Part shown: positions 11,220 to 23,550 of the stretch, piece after piece
Numbering within the stretch: position 1 is the stretch's first letter
Layout of the letters: each line of letters starts with the position of its first letter
From: Allantophomopsis cytisporea
Lineage: Eukaryota > Ascomycota > Leotiomycetes > Phacidiales > Phacidiaceae
Reading direction: 5' to 3'
Length of the DNA: 64,000 nt
Assembly: GCA_024752435.1 (NCBI GenBank)
Contig: CP103020.1
Span: 1,674,001 to 1,738,000 of the forward strand
Notes under the pieces: model-generated
Databases searched by the model: none
What the model was told of the DNA's origin: nothing
Seen by the model: only the letters and a program-made list of their open reading frames with translations
Translations under genes and position numbers: made by a program

Positions 11220-14200
11220 CTACCTCAAAGGACTTCCTTTCCCCGGCGTCCAAGAAATTTGTCCAAAAGCCGCATGAGCTCTCAGCGGCGTGCTGGGCGT
11301 CTCACTGTCGGTCTGCACAATAGGCGGTGGCGTATCCGTCCTAATGACCTCTGGTGGAGCCCCATAGACCTTTGGCGCTTTGAAGCCATATTTACTGCCT
11401 ACAGCATATACTTCATCCAATTTCTGTTGCACGACGCCCGCATCTTTGAATTCCTCGTGCTTGCGATACAGCTTCAGAGCTGTACGGGCGTCCTCAATAG
11501 AATCGTGCGTCTCCAGTTGGATATCCTCCTTGAGAAAATGCCAGGCAAGGAAGGCAAGGGAGAGTTTGCGAAGACGTTCTGGGAGGAAGAATTTGTCGAT
11601 TGTGTCGATTGTCTGCGATTTAGGGATATGAATATTGATAACACGGAAATCTTGCTTGAGACCATGACCGAGGAATTTGCAGCCTAGGTTCAACAGAATC
11701 CAGAGCTTCTTGTAGGCCATTTTCAGGCTGATAAGGTTATGTCGCGATTGTTTGGGGTCCAGATCGCCGGGTACGATGCCGGAGAAATTGGTAAGATAGT
11801 CAATTACGGGCTCGCGGGATATGATGTAGTCGTCGATGAATGGTGTGCCTTCCTCAAAACCAGACCCTCGGACGACAGACACTCGAGCCAGGGAATAGAC
11901 GATTGGGCGGATTGTCTCACGCTCTCCATCTGAGTTCATCTCAATTTCTGGTTGACGGACAGCCACAAACTCTGTATCGAGAGCAATAATTGTACCCTCG
12001 CCAGGGGCTTCATCAGGGAAGCTGAGTGGTCGATAAGTTTTGATGGGATTTGGGTTATGATCCATATATAGAAGAGATGAATCGAGATTTTGCTTCCATC
12101 GATTGTCGATGTGATTGTTTTCTGTCTTAAGCTGATAAGTTATCACAGAAGGCAATTTCCAAGTAGGATTGAAAGTCAGGGCGTCCTCTTTCTTAATGGG
12201 TCGGACGAGGAAATCATTGAACAAGTGCCATTTGCTTTCCGTTGGCGCTGTAGGCTCGGAATGAGCAACTAGTTATGATTAGAATCTTTCTCTATCATCT
12301 TACGAATCTCATACGTACCGTTGACCATAGACACCAGGTGGGATTTCTGATGTTGACCGCTATCAATATCCGCTGCAACACCAATTAAGGAGTAAACTGT
12401 AACTTTATGTGTTGCCCGTTGCAAGTGGAATTTCAAATCATCACCTTCATAACAGAAGAATTGGCCTTGATCGATAATGATACCGATCTCATCCGGAAGC
12501 CAGCCTGGAGTGCCCCACAGTTGTTTTGCCTCTGGACTTGCTATCGCAGCGTTGAGCATCATTACAGCGGGGATGCTGTGAATTGTCCTACGCGTTGCAA
12601 GTGATTGATATCTTTGACATCTACTACACCATCCTCGACTGGTTGTTTCACGCTCCACACTCGATTTGAGGATTTGGGAGAACGTTAGTCGCACACGTGG
12701 AGCTCGATTCACAGGTTTCTATATTAGGTTAGTAATAGGTTCGACACCAGATAAAAATTAACATACTGTCACAGGATACATCAGGTCATTAACAAACGTA
12801 GTTCCTGGTCTCGTATGCTCACTTCTACAGTTCATGCACCTTATTGTAGTGGTCGCATTTGTAGCCAAGGCCTATCGGAGTTAGCAATCTGATGTAGCCA
12901 GATAATAGATTGGGTACCTACTTGTTCAAAAGCCATCGAATATGGTGCGACACTTCTGTAATCCTGAATAAGCTTCTCGGCCAAAAATCGATTTAAGCCT
13001 TGAAGCATAGACGTCAGTGGCGTGCCAGGTGAATCTTCTTCCAGCAAACCAAGAGGACCTGCTTGCGGGTGGTTGCCAAACGTTTTCAACAGGTTTGTTG
13101 CCTGACAGATTGAGCCCTCGGCCTTTTCAAGCATATCAAAAAGATAGCCCATTTCACAAAGTAAACACATGTCGTTTAAACATGACGTAGCAGCGTGATG
13201 TAATGCCATGTTCCTGACCAATGGCGTGAAATGTAATACCTGCAGGAGAGGATTGGCGTAGGAGTTGGAGATGTGGATTTCAAGGCCCGAGTAGGCGGTC
13301 TTGTTATAAAAGCTACCATTGGTTAGTATAAGTCGACAACTGAGTGCGGTAATGGATCAATTACCCAAAATCAAAATCGTCAACACCGAACTTGCTATAC
13401 TTGATTTCCACGTTTCGATATATGACTGGCACTTCGGCCTTCAGACTAGAAAGTTCGGCAGCACCTAAAGCGTCTGCCACATCACTTATTCTTCTCTCCA
13501 TATTCACGGAATTCGCAGACTCGCGAGCCTTCTCACTCAAGAACTTTGGAGCTTGTAAAGAAGTGATGCCTTTGTCCGCCATCCTTGTGTTCTCAACTTG
13601 ATTTCGGCGACCTATCTTAGTATTTCTAGCATATCCACCCCAATCCGTATTCTTAAGAGTCGACAAGAACTGAATGTCTGGTTTTGGAGGAGGGGCTCCA
13701 ACTTCGAAGATCATATGACTTGGCCAGGCTGAAAGGAGCTGCTCACGGTAATAGGGCATACCGATAGTGTTCATGGGTCTACAAAGTAAGTTAGCGCGTG
13801 ATCGAAAATATTTCCAGCAAGTCGTACGTTTCAGAGGTCCAATCTAGATGTGGTGGGTATTCTGGTTCAGGCTCAGCAAACTCGACGGGGTTGCTAAGCT
13901 CTGCAAATCGTATCTTGGATGGAGATCCCCAAAGATGTATATTACATTCTGCATCTGCTAATGCAATGGCTTCTCCAGATGGAGCTATTTCCATGGCGCC
14001 AATGAAACTCGTCACATTAGCCTGCCTAACGTTACTCGTATGAACATTCATGAAGTCCGCAACATGCATCTGCCCTAATTGAGACACAATGATACACGTA
14101 GTAGACATCCTCGGGTGCATTCTAACATAGGCCGCACCAGAGGGGAATGGTATGGGAGGTAACTGGATCATGTTCCTTAGGTCAAATACATTGACCAGGG

Positions 14201-15161
14201 GTTCAAGCATGTAGTTCCCCTGATGTCGAAGGGAGTAACCACAGGTCACTATGTAATCGTGTTGTGCATCCATATCGTTTATGAGAGAGGTGTGAGCGGT
14301 CCATTTTTTGATGACATTGAAGGAAATGGGATCAATGATGTTGATCCAGCCTTTGTTCGTTGCCCCACAAATGTATCGGCAACGTCTCATGATCATGTAA
14401 TGATCACTAGATGGAATCTGATCTGTCAGGGTCCTGTTCGAATGGAAGTCGAGAAACCTACTGTCTTGGAAATCTCTCCACGATTCACATCAATTGTAAA
14501 CATTGTATCCTGGACGCCAGCAACCAGAATCTCCGATGTTCCCTTCGAGGTAAAGCTCATACATCGTAAGTCTTTCATGTCTTCGTGTCTGTTGTTCGCA
14601 TAAGCTTTCTAGGTTCTCTCAGATATTGAGGATTCGAGAAACCCATACGTGATATTCCATATCGGAGGTCCTTTCCTTGACGCCATATGGACGCTCCTCG
14701 ATCCGAGAGCAATAACGCCTTTGTCGTGAAATAACAACTGTCGCACAGGACCATCTGCAGAGGGGTGTGCTCGAAAAGAGGTATATCGTTGAAGTGCAGT
14801 GCCATAGAATGATGTGACTCGACCCTGCGACGCATAAGCATATTTCCTTTAATTCTCTTCTTCCTCTTTTCCTCTTACGTATTCGTTGCCGGCCCAAAAG
14901 AGCTCTTGGCTTGTGTCGAATGCCATTGTGGCTATTGGGGTCAGGATAGCTCGTACCCCAGGCGGTGGGAGAGCCGCTTTTGCGACCTTGAATTCATGTC
15001 AGTTCAGGATCTCGAAATCCATCGATCAAAGAGGAAACATAGGCATGCAGGCCAGCAAGCTTGACACGCTGTTGGCAACGCGCCCCGGCTTGCTTGCAAG
15101 GCTGTACTACAGCTCAAATCTTGGAAATGGCAGAACTCACTTCATCCCATTCGCCGTCCAT
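11220..15161 (-). CDS. PAN2: PAN2-PAN3 deadenylation complex catalytic subunit PAN2
   Basis: Ten exons (15141-15161, 14879-14986, 14649-14824, 14462-14588, 13828-14417, 13365-13778, 12922-13312, 12767-12871, 12319-12718, 11220-12268) splice in frame to 1,126 aa, the usual PAN2 length. The N-terminus is a WD40 propeller with FDTSQELFWAGNEYGRVTSF and RMHPRMSTTCIIVSQ. The PAN3-binding linker region has TPMNTIGMPYYRE. Next is the inactive ubiquitin-hydrolase-like domain with FGFYNKTAYSGLE, SYANPLLQ and a CMNC zinc-type pair near RPGTTFVNDLMYP. The C-terminal DEDDh exonuclease has LDTEFVAV (Asp, Glu), GLKQDFR (Asp), and THDSIEDARTALKLY (His, Asp). It trims mRNA poly(A) tails in the cytoplasm, releasing AMP. 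The first exon encodes only MDGEWDE and is followed by a 154-nt intron; most other introns are 44-60 nt. Confidence 0.95.
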
Positions 15162-15643
15162 TTCTGAGCTATATTTTGTACAATCACGGTGGCATGTCGT
15201 GGTAGATTCAACAGAGAAGCGTGCTGGTGTCTGGCACCGTAAGGGACAAGGTACGACGCGGTTGTGGCAGTAAGATCTAGTGGGTGATCCTCATCGCATT
15301 GGCGTCACAAGGCTCGTGCTGTCGCATCGAAGGCGGTGAGCGATAAAGAATCTTGATGGAGGGGCAGATCGATAAGATAGACAGCCAAGCATCTCTGAAT
15401 AGAAAACCGCATAGTTGTTTTGCTGACAGTATTAAACCATGTCATTGTCAACATTGTGGCCGATTTTAGAACTCATGAGCTTAGGATTAAATGAATTCAT
15501 TTATTAATCGATTAATTGGCAACCCGAGCCGCTCCTAAGTCACATACAATCAAATTTCCCTTAATGGCTCACTATATTCTCCTTCTCTAGTGTCATATAG
15601 AATCTTCATACCTCGTCTCCTTCAAATCTGCTAATTTTCAAGT
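15162..15643. other. PAN2 upstream region
   Basis: About 480 bp upstream of PAN2 without coding signal; the PAN2 promoter is presumably here. No recognisable repeat or RNA gene. Confidence 0.5.
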
Positions 15644-16338
15644 TTGATAAAACAGTCACCCACAGATACCCTTTTACGCGGTGAATGCGAGTTCATTCGC
15701 CGGATGATAAGTTCCAGCACGTTCGACATTGATTACACCATGTACCGCACAGTATACATGCCCGAGCCTGAAGCCTTGCGGCCTTCAGTAATAGCTTTGC
15801 TGGTAGCTACATATGTACGCAGAAGCGTCTACAAGGACCTACGCTTCTGTAAGGTGTGCTTCGACCAGTGGATCGACTAAGAACATCTCGACCTAGTATC
15901 GGATCAGAAGTATAGGAGACGTTTAGTTGAAGACGTGAGCAACCAGGCTTGGTTTGATAGCGCGATGCTGAGCGCTGTACGTACGAATCTCCGACTGTTT
16001 ATAGCATAGAAATCAACAGGGTGGGGCGAGGAGTGCAATATAGTTGATGAAGAAGTCTTTGAATTTTTAGGGGATCGCCGGTGCTAAAAGATGAAGAAGA
16101 TACGGCGGTTGCGTAGGTAGTTAAGGCGGTCGATTAAATTCGGAAGCGTCTTAAAGATAACTCGAGATATAAGAGTTGGATAAGGGTGTGCTTTGGTATG
16201 TGGCGAGATTTCCGGACCCTCATCGATAGGGATCATTTGGAATCATATTTCCTTCTCACTACTGATGAGAAACTCTTTCTGTATACTGGCTTGTATGGTG
16301 ATATAGAATTTGATCCTTTTCCCTGTATTAGCGTCTAA
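15644..16338 (+). pseudogene. Decayed coding relic of unknown family
   Basis: A plus-strand frame with protein-like content runs from 15644 to about 16338. It is broken by stops at 15878-15880 (TAA) and 16007-16009 (TAG). After a frameshift near 16080 the coding signal continues with stops at 16114-16116 (TAG), 16135-16137 (TAA) and 16336-16338 (TAA). The last part is the most convincing: RYKSWIRVCFGMWRDF followed by SYFLLTTDEKLFLYTGLYGD. I do not recognise the family. All five stops could arise from CAA or CAG by one C-to-T change, as in the NLR-like relic. Both ends are undefined. Confidence 0.45.
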
Positions 16339-16777
16339 GGTACTGCCAAAATCGGTCTACTGTAGACCATTTCTCCTTACGCCGTCCTGCCGCAGAACTG
16401 TGACCCCGGCGGACAGGTTTAGAACGTCATTCTTCTGATTTTTTGTGGTTGAACCTTTTCGGAACATATGTGGTACGGCGGTAGGTTCTGAAGAGGATTA
16501 CCGAGACTAGGATTGTCGAGAGTTCAAGAGTCAATCGATAATTTTGAGCAAATCTTATGGGATGAAGAATGCCGACATAAGCTGATCCTTTACGAAACAC
16601 CCCTCATACAAGATGTTGCCGTATTCTGATCGGTACGGGAACGGGTCTCGTTCCGTCCCGCCGTCGTCCTAGTTCCCCACAAATACATCACGGCGCTTAG
16701 CGACAGTCTGATATTGATACGTGTCGAAGTTGTACCTCAATCAATCATCTTCTTCTTTCATTTCATACACGATCATC
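16339..16777. other. Spacer upstream of the metacaspase
   Basis: No gene seen. An imperfect inverted repeat (ACGGGAACG / CGTTCCGTCCC) lies near 16638-16665, about 120 bp before the metacaspase start. The remainder is presumably promoter. Confidence 0.4.
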
Positions 16778-17844
16778 ATGGTACGCAGAAAGTCATTGTT
16801 GATTGGTATCAACTACACCGGTAGCGAGAATGAGTTGAACGGCTGCCACCAGGATGTAGAGAACATTGCGGAGTTCCTGCAATACAAGGGCTACTCTAAC
16901 GATCCAACATCACAAGTTATCATGCGCGACGACAAGGAGGGAGCTTACTACCCCAGTGGTCACAACATGCTTGTAAATATACCTTTCGTTGTCTCAAAAC
17001 CACACTTCCATCTCGCGATTGGAATGAACATACTGACAGGCGGCAGGCGGCTATTGATTGGCTGGTGAGCGAGCCAAATACTTGTAACTTTTTCCATTAT
17101 TCGGGGCACGGAGGACAAGTGCGTGACCCTACAGGAAATCACCCTTCAGGTGTTCTAGACACGATTTGTCCTGTAGACTTCCAGACCGGTGGTCAAATTG
17201 ACAGTGATACGCTCCATCAACATCTCGTCTCAGCTTTGCCACCAAACAGCTCCTTGTTTGTAATTCTTGACTGCTGTCATTCTGGCTCTGCATTGGAATT
17301 GCCATATGTGTACCGTAGTGATGCTGATGGCAACGTCAACCTGATTGACAATATCAAGGAGGGAATGCATCTCATGAGCGAAGCCAACGATCTTTTCCAG
17401 GGTGGTTTTAGCTTTGACAAGCTCGCTGAAGCCAAGGATCTGTACGCTGGTGCTACATCTTTCTTCCGCAGTTTCAAACATATGGGAGAAGAGCAGCAAG
17501 ACGGGCTCAGTGAAGATGACAACTACCGATCTTACGAGTCAGAGCATAAGATGGTAGCCATGTTCTCTGGATGCAGAGATGATCAGACTAGCGCTGACGC
17601 TTCAATCAATGGAACTAGTGAGGGCGCCATGTCCTGGGCTTTCTTGGAGACTATGAGGCGTGTTGAGAATCCTACATATATTCAGGTAAGAGCCCATGAT
17701 CCAAGATGGAAGACTAAGTTGACTGACTGATGGAATCAGGCTCTACAAGACACAAGAGCTTCTTTGACGCAATCGAATTACACACAAGTGCCTCAGCTTT
17801 CCGTTGGGGAGGAATTTGACCTCGATCAGCCACTTATCATCTAG
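16778..17844 (+). CDS. Metacaspase-like cysteine protease (caspase domain), no prodomain
   Basis: Three exons (16778-16972, 17047-17685, 17740-17844) give 312 aa. The protein starts directly with the p20 core: RRKSLLIGINYTGSENELNG, then the catalytic His in FFHYSGHGGQ (about His86) and the catalytic Cys in FVILDCCHSGSALELPY (about Cys142). The p10-like end has MVAMFSGCRDDQTSADASI and GAMSWAFLETMRR. Metacaspases cleave after Arg or Lys and act in stress responses, protein quality control and ageing. Fungal type I enzymes normally carry a Gln/Pro-rich N-terminal prodomain. It is absent here, and 5' extension only reaches an ATG at 16721 that adds 19 non-repetitive residues. The pocket segment is SGVLDTICPVDF, where typical fungal enzymes read GYDEVIYPVDF. 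Introns are 74 and 54 nt. Confidence 0.88.
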
Positions 17845-18113
17845 ATCAAGCATTTTCTCTATTTCAGTACAGCAAAAGGGCCCAAAACTGAATCCAAGTC
17901 TTTAGATTAGCGTTAGATGCATAAGTTGAATGGGAAATAAAGGATTCTACAAATCTACTACTGAAGTCGTTGTAGACGATGTAATTTTAGTTTGCTGCAG
18001 TTAACACCAACAAATCTTGATTAAGCTTAAAGAAAGTACAACTACTATTCAATCCAACATTATCAGCTCCAAGAAAGATATCGGCCACTCCTACCAGGTA
18101 ATCCTCTACACCT

Positions 18114-21100
18114 CTATTTATTCATCAATCTTGTCAGACCCCCCTCTCTACTCAACAACTCCTGTGGCCTACCAAACTCAACCAACTTGCCCCCCTCAAG
18201 AACGGCGATCCCATCACTTTCAAGTATACTGTCCAAGCGATGCGCAACAGTCATGATCGTGTATCCACTAAACTCCTCCCTAATTAACTTCTGCATCAGC
18301 TGATCCGTCTCGTGGTCGACACTACTGGTTGCCTCATCAAGCACAAGCACTTTCCCATCTCTCAACATTGCTCTGGCAAGACAGAATAATTGCTGTTGAC
18401 CTTGACTGAGTGGCTGCGCTGTCATATCGGCATCCAAGCCGCCGCGTGTCTCGAGGATGCCCCAGATGCCGACTTTGGTGAGTGTCGCAATGATGTTGGT
18501 GTCCGACACGCCGCCTGATGGATTAATATTCATGCGGCAGGTGCCTGAGAGCATGAATGGATCTTGAGGAATGGTAATCAGTCGAGAGCGCAAGAGGTCT
18601 CGAGGTACGGTGCTGATATCGATTCCGTCAATCAGGATCGTACCTGTTGTAATGTCTAAGAGACGTAAGAGGACTGAGAGCAGAGTGCTCTTGCCGCTGC
18701 CGGTGCGACCACATATACCGACTTTGGAACCAGGGGCTATGTTGAATGATATATCATATAGCACTGGGACTTCTGGTCTTTGAAGGGTCAACGTTTTGTA
18801 ATGGGTGGCACTGGCGATTAGGCGGTCTTACCTGTACTCAGCGGAAACATGTATAAACTTGATTTCCCCTCTGCTTGGCCAGTCCTCTGGCGGAATGACG
18901 TTCTCGCTTGGCTTGTTCTCAGACTCAGTGCCTTGCTCAAAGCCCTTGATGCGAGCAATGACACCAAGAGATGTTTCTAAGCTTGTCCAGAATACCATCA
19001 ACACGCCAAGAGTACCATTAAAGTTGACTACACTATTCAGGCTGAGGCCCAGCAATGCAGGACTCGTAGTATGTTTTAGACTGACTGCCATAGCTACAAC
19101 CACGACAGCCATGGCTCCAACCAGAAGCTGCAACATGAGACCGAGCCAGCGCTGGATACAGTAGAGGAGATAATTAGGTCGTTGAGAAATATCAAGACGC
19201 TCGGTATTAGTTCTCAGAGACTGGGACTGTCCTCCAAAAGCACGGATTGTGGCCAATCCTTCAAGGGTTTCAGCAAAGTGAGTGTAGATTGGGCTCTTAT
19301 TTTCGAGATCTAGAATTCGTACTTGTCGTGAGGTGCGGAGGTACACCTTTTGTAGGAAATAAAGGGCGAGCAGCAAGAGCGGACAGATTAGTGCTACGTA
19401 AGTTGCACCAGTCGCAATGAGGGCAAGCTGGGCGATACTCTGCCATGCGCCTGTGTATATGTTAGGATAGATAATGAGTCTGGGAATGGGGCACACTTCC
19501 AAGATATGAATATCACCAGCGCTCCTGGAAGAACTCCGTCAATTATCGTCATGTCTTGGCTGAAGCGGTTGAGAGTGATCCCCGAGTCTGTTTCATCAAA
19601 GAAAGATTGTGGTGCACCCATCACTGATTTGAGCAGAATCTTATGGAGATTTGCCCCTGACTTGGGAGTAACAAACATGTATAAGATACTACGGTTCTTT
19701 AGTAGAGACACGATGTGAAGCACTAGATGACTTACTAAAGATTCAAAGCCACCATGCAGAGTGCCAAGATTGAGGTTGCAGTGTAAACGCTTGAGAACAA
19801 CCCCGTACTCTTTATAGCATTCTTCGCGTAAAGAGACAGCCAGATCTCTGCGACAACATAAGTATATTGATGTGATTAACACTTGAATTGGCACTTACGT
19901 GGGAAGTACCGAGCCAACATATATGCAAATGAAGTAACAAAACTCGCAAGAGAGATCTTCCAGCCGATGGATGAAAGATAATATTTGTACACGGACAAGT
20001 CGCCAATACGTCGAGTGGCATCTGCGATGACATCCGGGGAGGGTCCCTGTAAAGCTTTTGGAGGTTTCTTAGAATTGAGGACTTCAACTGCATCTTCGGT
20101 TTTCACGTCCTTCTCTGAATTATCAGGCTTGACAGATTCAAGCATTAGCCCGTGAATAAATCCGTTCTCAGATCGAAGACTGTCGAAAGATCCTTTTTCA
20201 GCAACGTGGCCATCGGCGCCAAGTACAATTATGTTATCTGAAAGTGGCAAATGTCGAACTGAAGAATGGTAAAGTTAATACGTTGAGTCGAAGGATATAA
20301 AACTTCTACTTACTCGTGTGAGTTGCTAAGATGACGGTGGATCTTAGTTGACGAAGAAGTCCTCTCTTGCCAAACAGTCTTTCCACAATCGCCATTTCTG
20401 TCCTGGCGTCCAAGGCACTGAGAATGTCATCAAGCACAATTATCTCTTTCCGAGAATATACAGCTCTCGCAAGGGCCTGCATATAGTCAGCTCGGGGGGA
20501 AGATCAAAAAGTCATTGTGGCATCTATATGCCTCACTCACCAGACGCTGCTTCTGCCCGCCACTCAATATGATACCTCGACTTCCGATGAGCGTATCATC
20601 ACCATCGGGAAAATGTGATACATCTTCGTCAAGAGCACAAGTATGCATTACAGTAGTATACCATTCATGGTCCGGAGAAACTTCACCAGAAAACCCACAC
20701 ACAATCTGTCTAACAGTGGCATTCTGCAACCAAGCAGTCTGTCCACAGTATGCCATAGTCATGGAGGAGACCTGAAGACTTCCAGAATCACATTTCAACT
20801 CGCCGATAATTGCCTTAAGCAAGGTAGACTTGCCTGAACCAACAACACCAATGATCATCGTCAGAGATCCCTTGACTACTTGGAAGTTAATGTCGTGAAG
20901 AGCGACTGGTGCTGTGGAGGAGGGTCTGATATAGAGCTGGTTTGCAGAGATGGCCGTTTTTTTCGAGCTCATGTCTTGAAGTTCAATTGTACCATCGTGT
21001 TCTTCTGAGGATATATTTGATAGTCTTTGATCTTCATGGGGCTCGGAGAGGAGGAAACTTTGAACCCTTTCTAAACATCCCATTGCCATTCCAAGGAGTG

Positions 21101-22979
21101 GAATAGACTGGAGAAGTTCTGAAGCTGGAGAGGTGACTAGAGAAATAATGATCATAGATGAGAAGATCTGGTTGGCGTCAAGGCGAGCTGATCCGTTTAC
21201 AGCCGTTTCGATTGCAATTATCACAAAGGTAGAGTATGGTGCAATGACCTCCGGTAAGATGGCTTATCCTATTAGTATCTTAATCCAAACTTGAAGAGTA
21301 GCACTCACCAAAAAGCAGTTTGAACAACCCAGCGGCTCTAAATCGTTTTGACAAATTGAGTTCGCGTATTCTCTGGCTTTGGAGAGTATCAAAGAGGTAG
21401 CTTGAAATTCCCATCATCTTCACGCTTTTCATAGATCCAAGCATTGAGGAAGCCATGGCAACTCTGCGCTGTACTGCCTGAATCCATATCCTTTGTCTCG
21501 GACCCATAAGTTTGCCGACTTGTACTGAACAGCAGACACATACTGACCATGAAGTTAGAGATGCTATAAGATCAAGACTATAAGACGGAAAGCTTACATA
21601 TTACCACGACAATAGGCGCGAAACAAACCCATCCTAGCTGTCTCTGTAGTAGCCATATGCCAATCGCCATTTCAAGAGCTCTGGACCATATTTCATTGAC
21701 ACCTTCTAAGCTCATGGTCAGTCTGTCGACGTCAGTACTCATGAGAGTGATAGCTGCTAGTTCATCATGAACGCCAGATTGTAACTCTAAGCTTCGAGCA
21801 TAAATCAGAGAAACCATAGCTCCTCGAAAGCTTGTGACTACTCGATAAAGCTTGTGCTGGTAGTGGGCCGTAGAAATCTGCTTATGAGTGAGCTTATCTT
21901 CTGATTGAGATTGGTATTTCATACCGCAATTCCTAAATAGATCAAAACGGTTGCTCCAATAAGGCCATATCCGTGATTCTTATTCTCAGTTGTAGTAGGC
22001 TGCGAAATGTATTTTATTGCAGAGCTAGTGAGAAATGGCTGCGCATAATTGAAGCCGATAAGACATAGGCGAGGGAAAATGATAGATGCAAGAGGCCATC
22101 TGAGACAGTGAGCCGCAGCAAACACCAAGGCGTATTTTCCAGATGAGCGATCTGTATCAGGTCAGTGATAATTAGAATTTCAAGTATCTAACGTACTTGA
22201 GATTCAACTTACACTTCTCCCAAGACATTTTCATCTGCTTTTGTAGTGGTTCTGACAGCAAGTCCTGATCGGTGGTAAATAAATCATCCAACGTCAATAC
22301 CTTTCGGAAGCCGGTGATAAAGATCGGGGTAAGCCACCAAAAGACGCTGCGACTGAAGATACCACTGGTTGTCTCGGGTGAATACTCTCTATACGGGAGC
22401 CTCAAGTACTGCCTTTTGTCTCGCGCTTCTATGAGAAGCAGAAGGGTTTTCACAGCAATACTTGCTGTAAAAAGTCCGAGAATTGCATTGGTCTCATGTC
22501 TCAGATACAGGGTACGAGCCTGAGTTGCATCAAACAATAGTGAAGTCAAAAGGTACGTATTTAGCACGAGAGATGGCTGTACTGATCTGCTATGTTCCAG
22601 ACCAGAGAGCACAAGGGTGGCAAAGGCAGCTAACAATGATAATACAGCAGAGGGGACAGCAGCACGAGTCACACGGTGAGAAGTCCAAAGTATTAGTAGG
22701 GACAGTTGAATTCCGATCAAAACAAGAGCAGTGACCTGCAGAGAATCAGCTCTGCGAGATTCGTATCATTGTACTTACGCGTTTGATGGAGCGGATGGCT
22801 GTTGGGACGGTCTTCTTGTTGGAGCGAATGAGCTGGACGGCTCGTGGAGGCGCAAACAAAAGCAACAAAGCAGCTGGGCCAATGGACAGAATGCTCTGCT
22901 CAAAAAGAAGTGTGAAGTCAAAGTCGGAACGACAGCCTCGAACGACAGGTCCGAAGACATTATCGCATGTAGAAGCCAT
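18114..22979 (-). CDS. ABCC-type (MRP-like) multidrug ABC transporter
   Basis: Twelve exons (22779-22979, 22213-22735, 21925-22151, 21598-21877, 21309-21542, 20541-21262, 20314-20476, 19899-20258, 19736-19847, 19495-19688, 18832-19450, 18114-18777) join in phase to 1,432 aa, full ABCC length, with no break. The N-terminus has the fungal ABCC motif FGPVVRGC and FDFTLLFEQSILSIGPAALL, starting the TMD0 helices. TMD1 includes STDVDRLTMSLEG. NBD1 has Walker A GVVGSGKSTLL, signature LSGGQKQRL and a Walker B ending Asp-Asp (IIVLDDILSALDA), the usual degenerate ABCC site. TMD2 has FFDETDSGITLNRFSQDMT. NBD2 has GRTGSGKSTLL, signature LSQGQQQLFCLARA and a full Walker B VLVLDEATSSVD. Relatives export conjugates, toxins or secondary metabolites across the plasma or vacuolar membrane. 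It opens the putative 18-41 kb cluster; the substrate is unknown. Confidence 0.93.
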
Positions 22980-23550
22980 AGAGCCGCAACAAGTAGAGAA
23001 AAAATAAGGAGGTTAGCTGTGATCAATGTATATTGTATACAGTCAAGGAAGTGTTTCTTGTGTCGAAGAACAGAAAGATTTCAGAAGCAGGAAACGAAGA
23101 GGTTTATGTACCCGAACCATGTAAGAAAAGTCGGGGTTTCTCGTGTTATTATTGTGCCTGTTCCCGATACACCAATACAAGGATATAAAATTAGCCCACC
23201 AATTAGCTATGAGATGTTCCTGCAGTCAAACCACACCTTCCTCTTTCGGCTTAACAACAACGGAATCAAAATCCTCGTTATCCTAATGGTTGTCTGTAAG
23301 TATGATTACATAAAGCTGAGAAAGTCAAGGTTCTATGTCATATATCTAATCTGAAGGGTAAGGGTTTGCGGTAATTCCCCTTTCGATGTGCTAGGGCATA
23401 GTTTTATTTGTGACAACTATGTTCATAAGTGTAAATACAATGCCAAAGAGGCATTAGTGGTGATAATACCTTTATTAGAAGACAATGATAAGTGTCCGCT
23501 AACAAATGCATAAGACCAATCGCATCTGGAATTAAACCTACAGAAATTGA
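22980..23550. other. Spacer between the ABC transporter start and the FAH-hydrolase 3' end
   Basis: Contains the ABC transporter promoter and the terminator region of the next gene (both are transcribed on the minus strand). The long plus-strand frame at 22731-23354 mostly overlaps transporter exon 1 and has no motif. Confidence 0.5.

Noticed and set aside
11259..11687. 142-codon plus-strand frame inside PAN2
   Set aside because: Antisense of the PAN2 exonuclease domain, whose motifs are clear on the minus strand.
18114..22979. Possibility that the fragmented ABC frames are a pseudogene
   Set aside because: All eleven gaps are phase-consistent introns of 43-64 nt with correct splice ends, and every Walker, signature and D-loop motif is intact.
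22731..23354. 207-codon plus-strand open frame
   Set aside because: Overlaps the first exon of the ABC transporter antisense and has no domain; a shadow of the real gene and its promoter.
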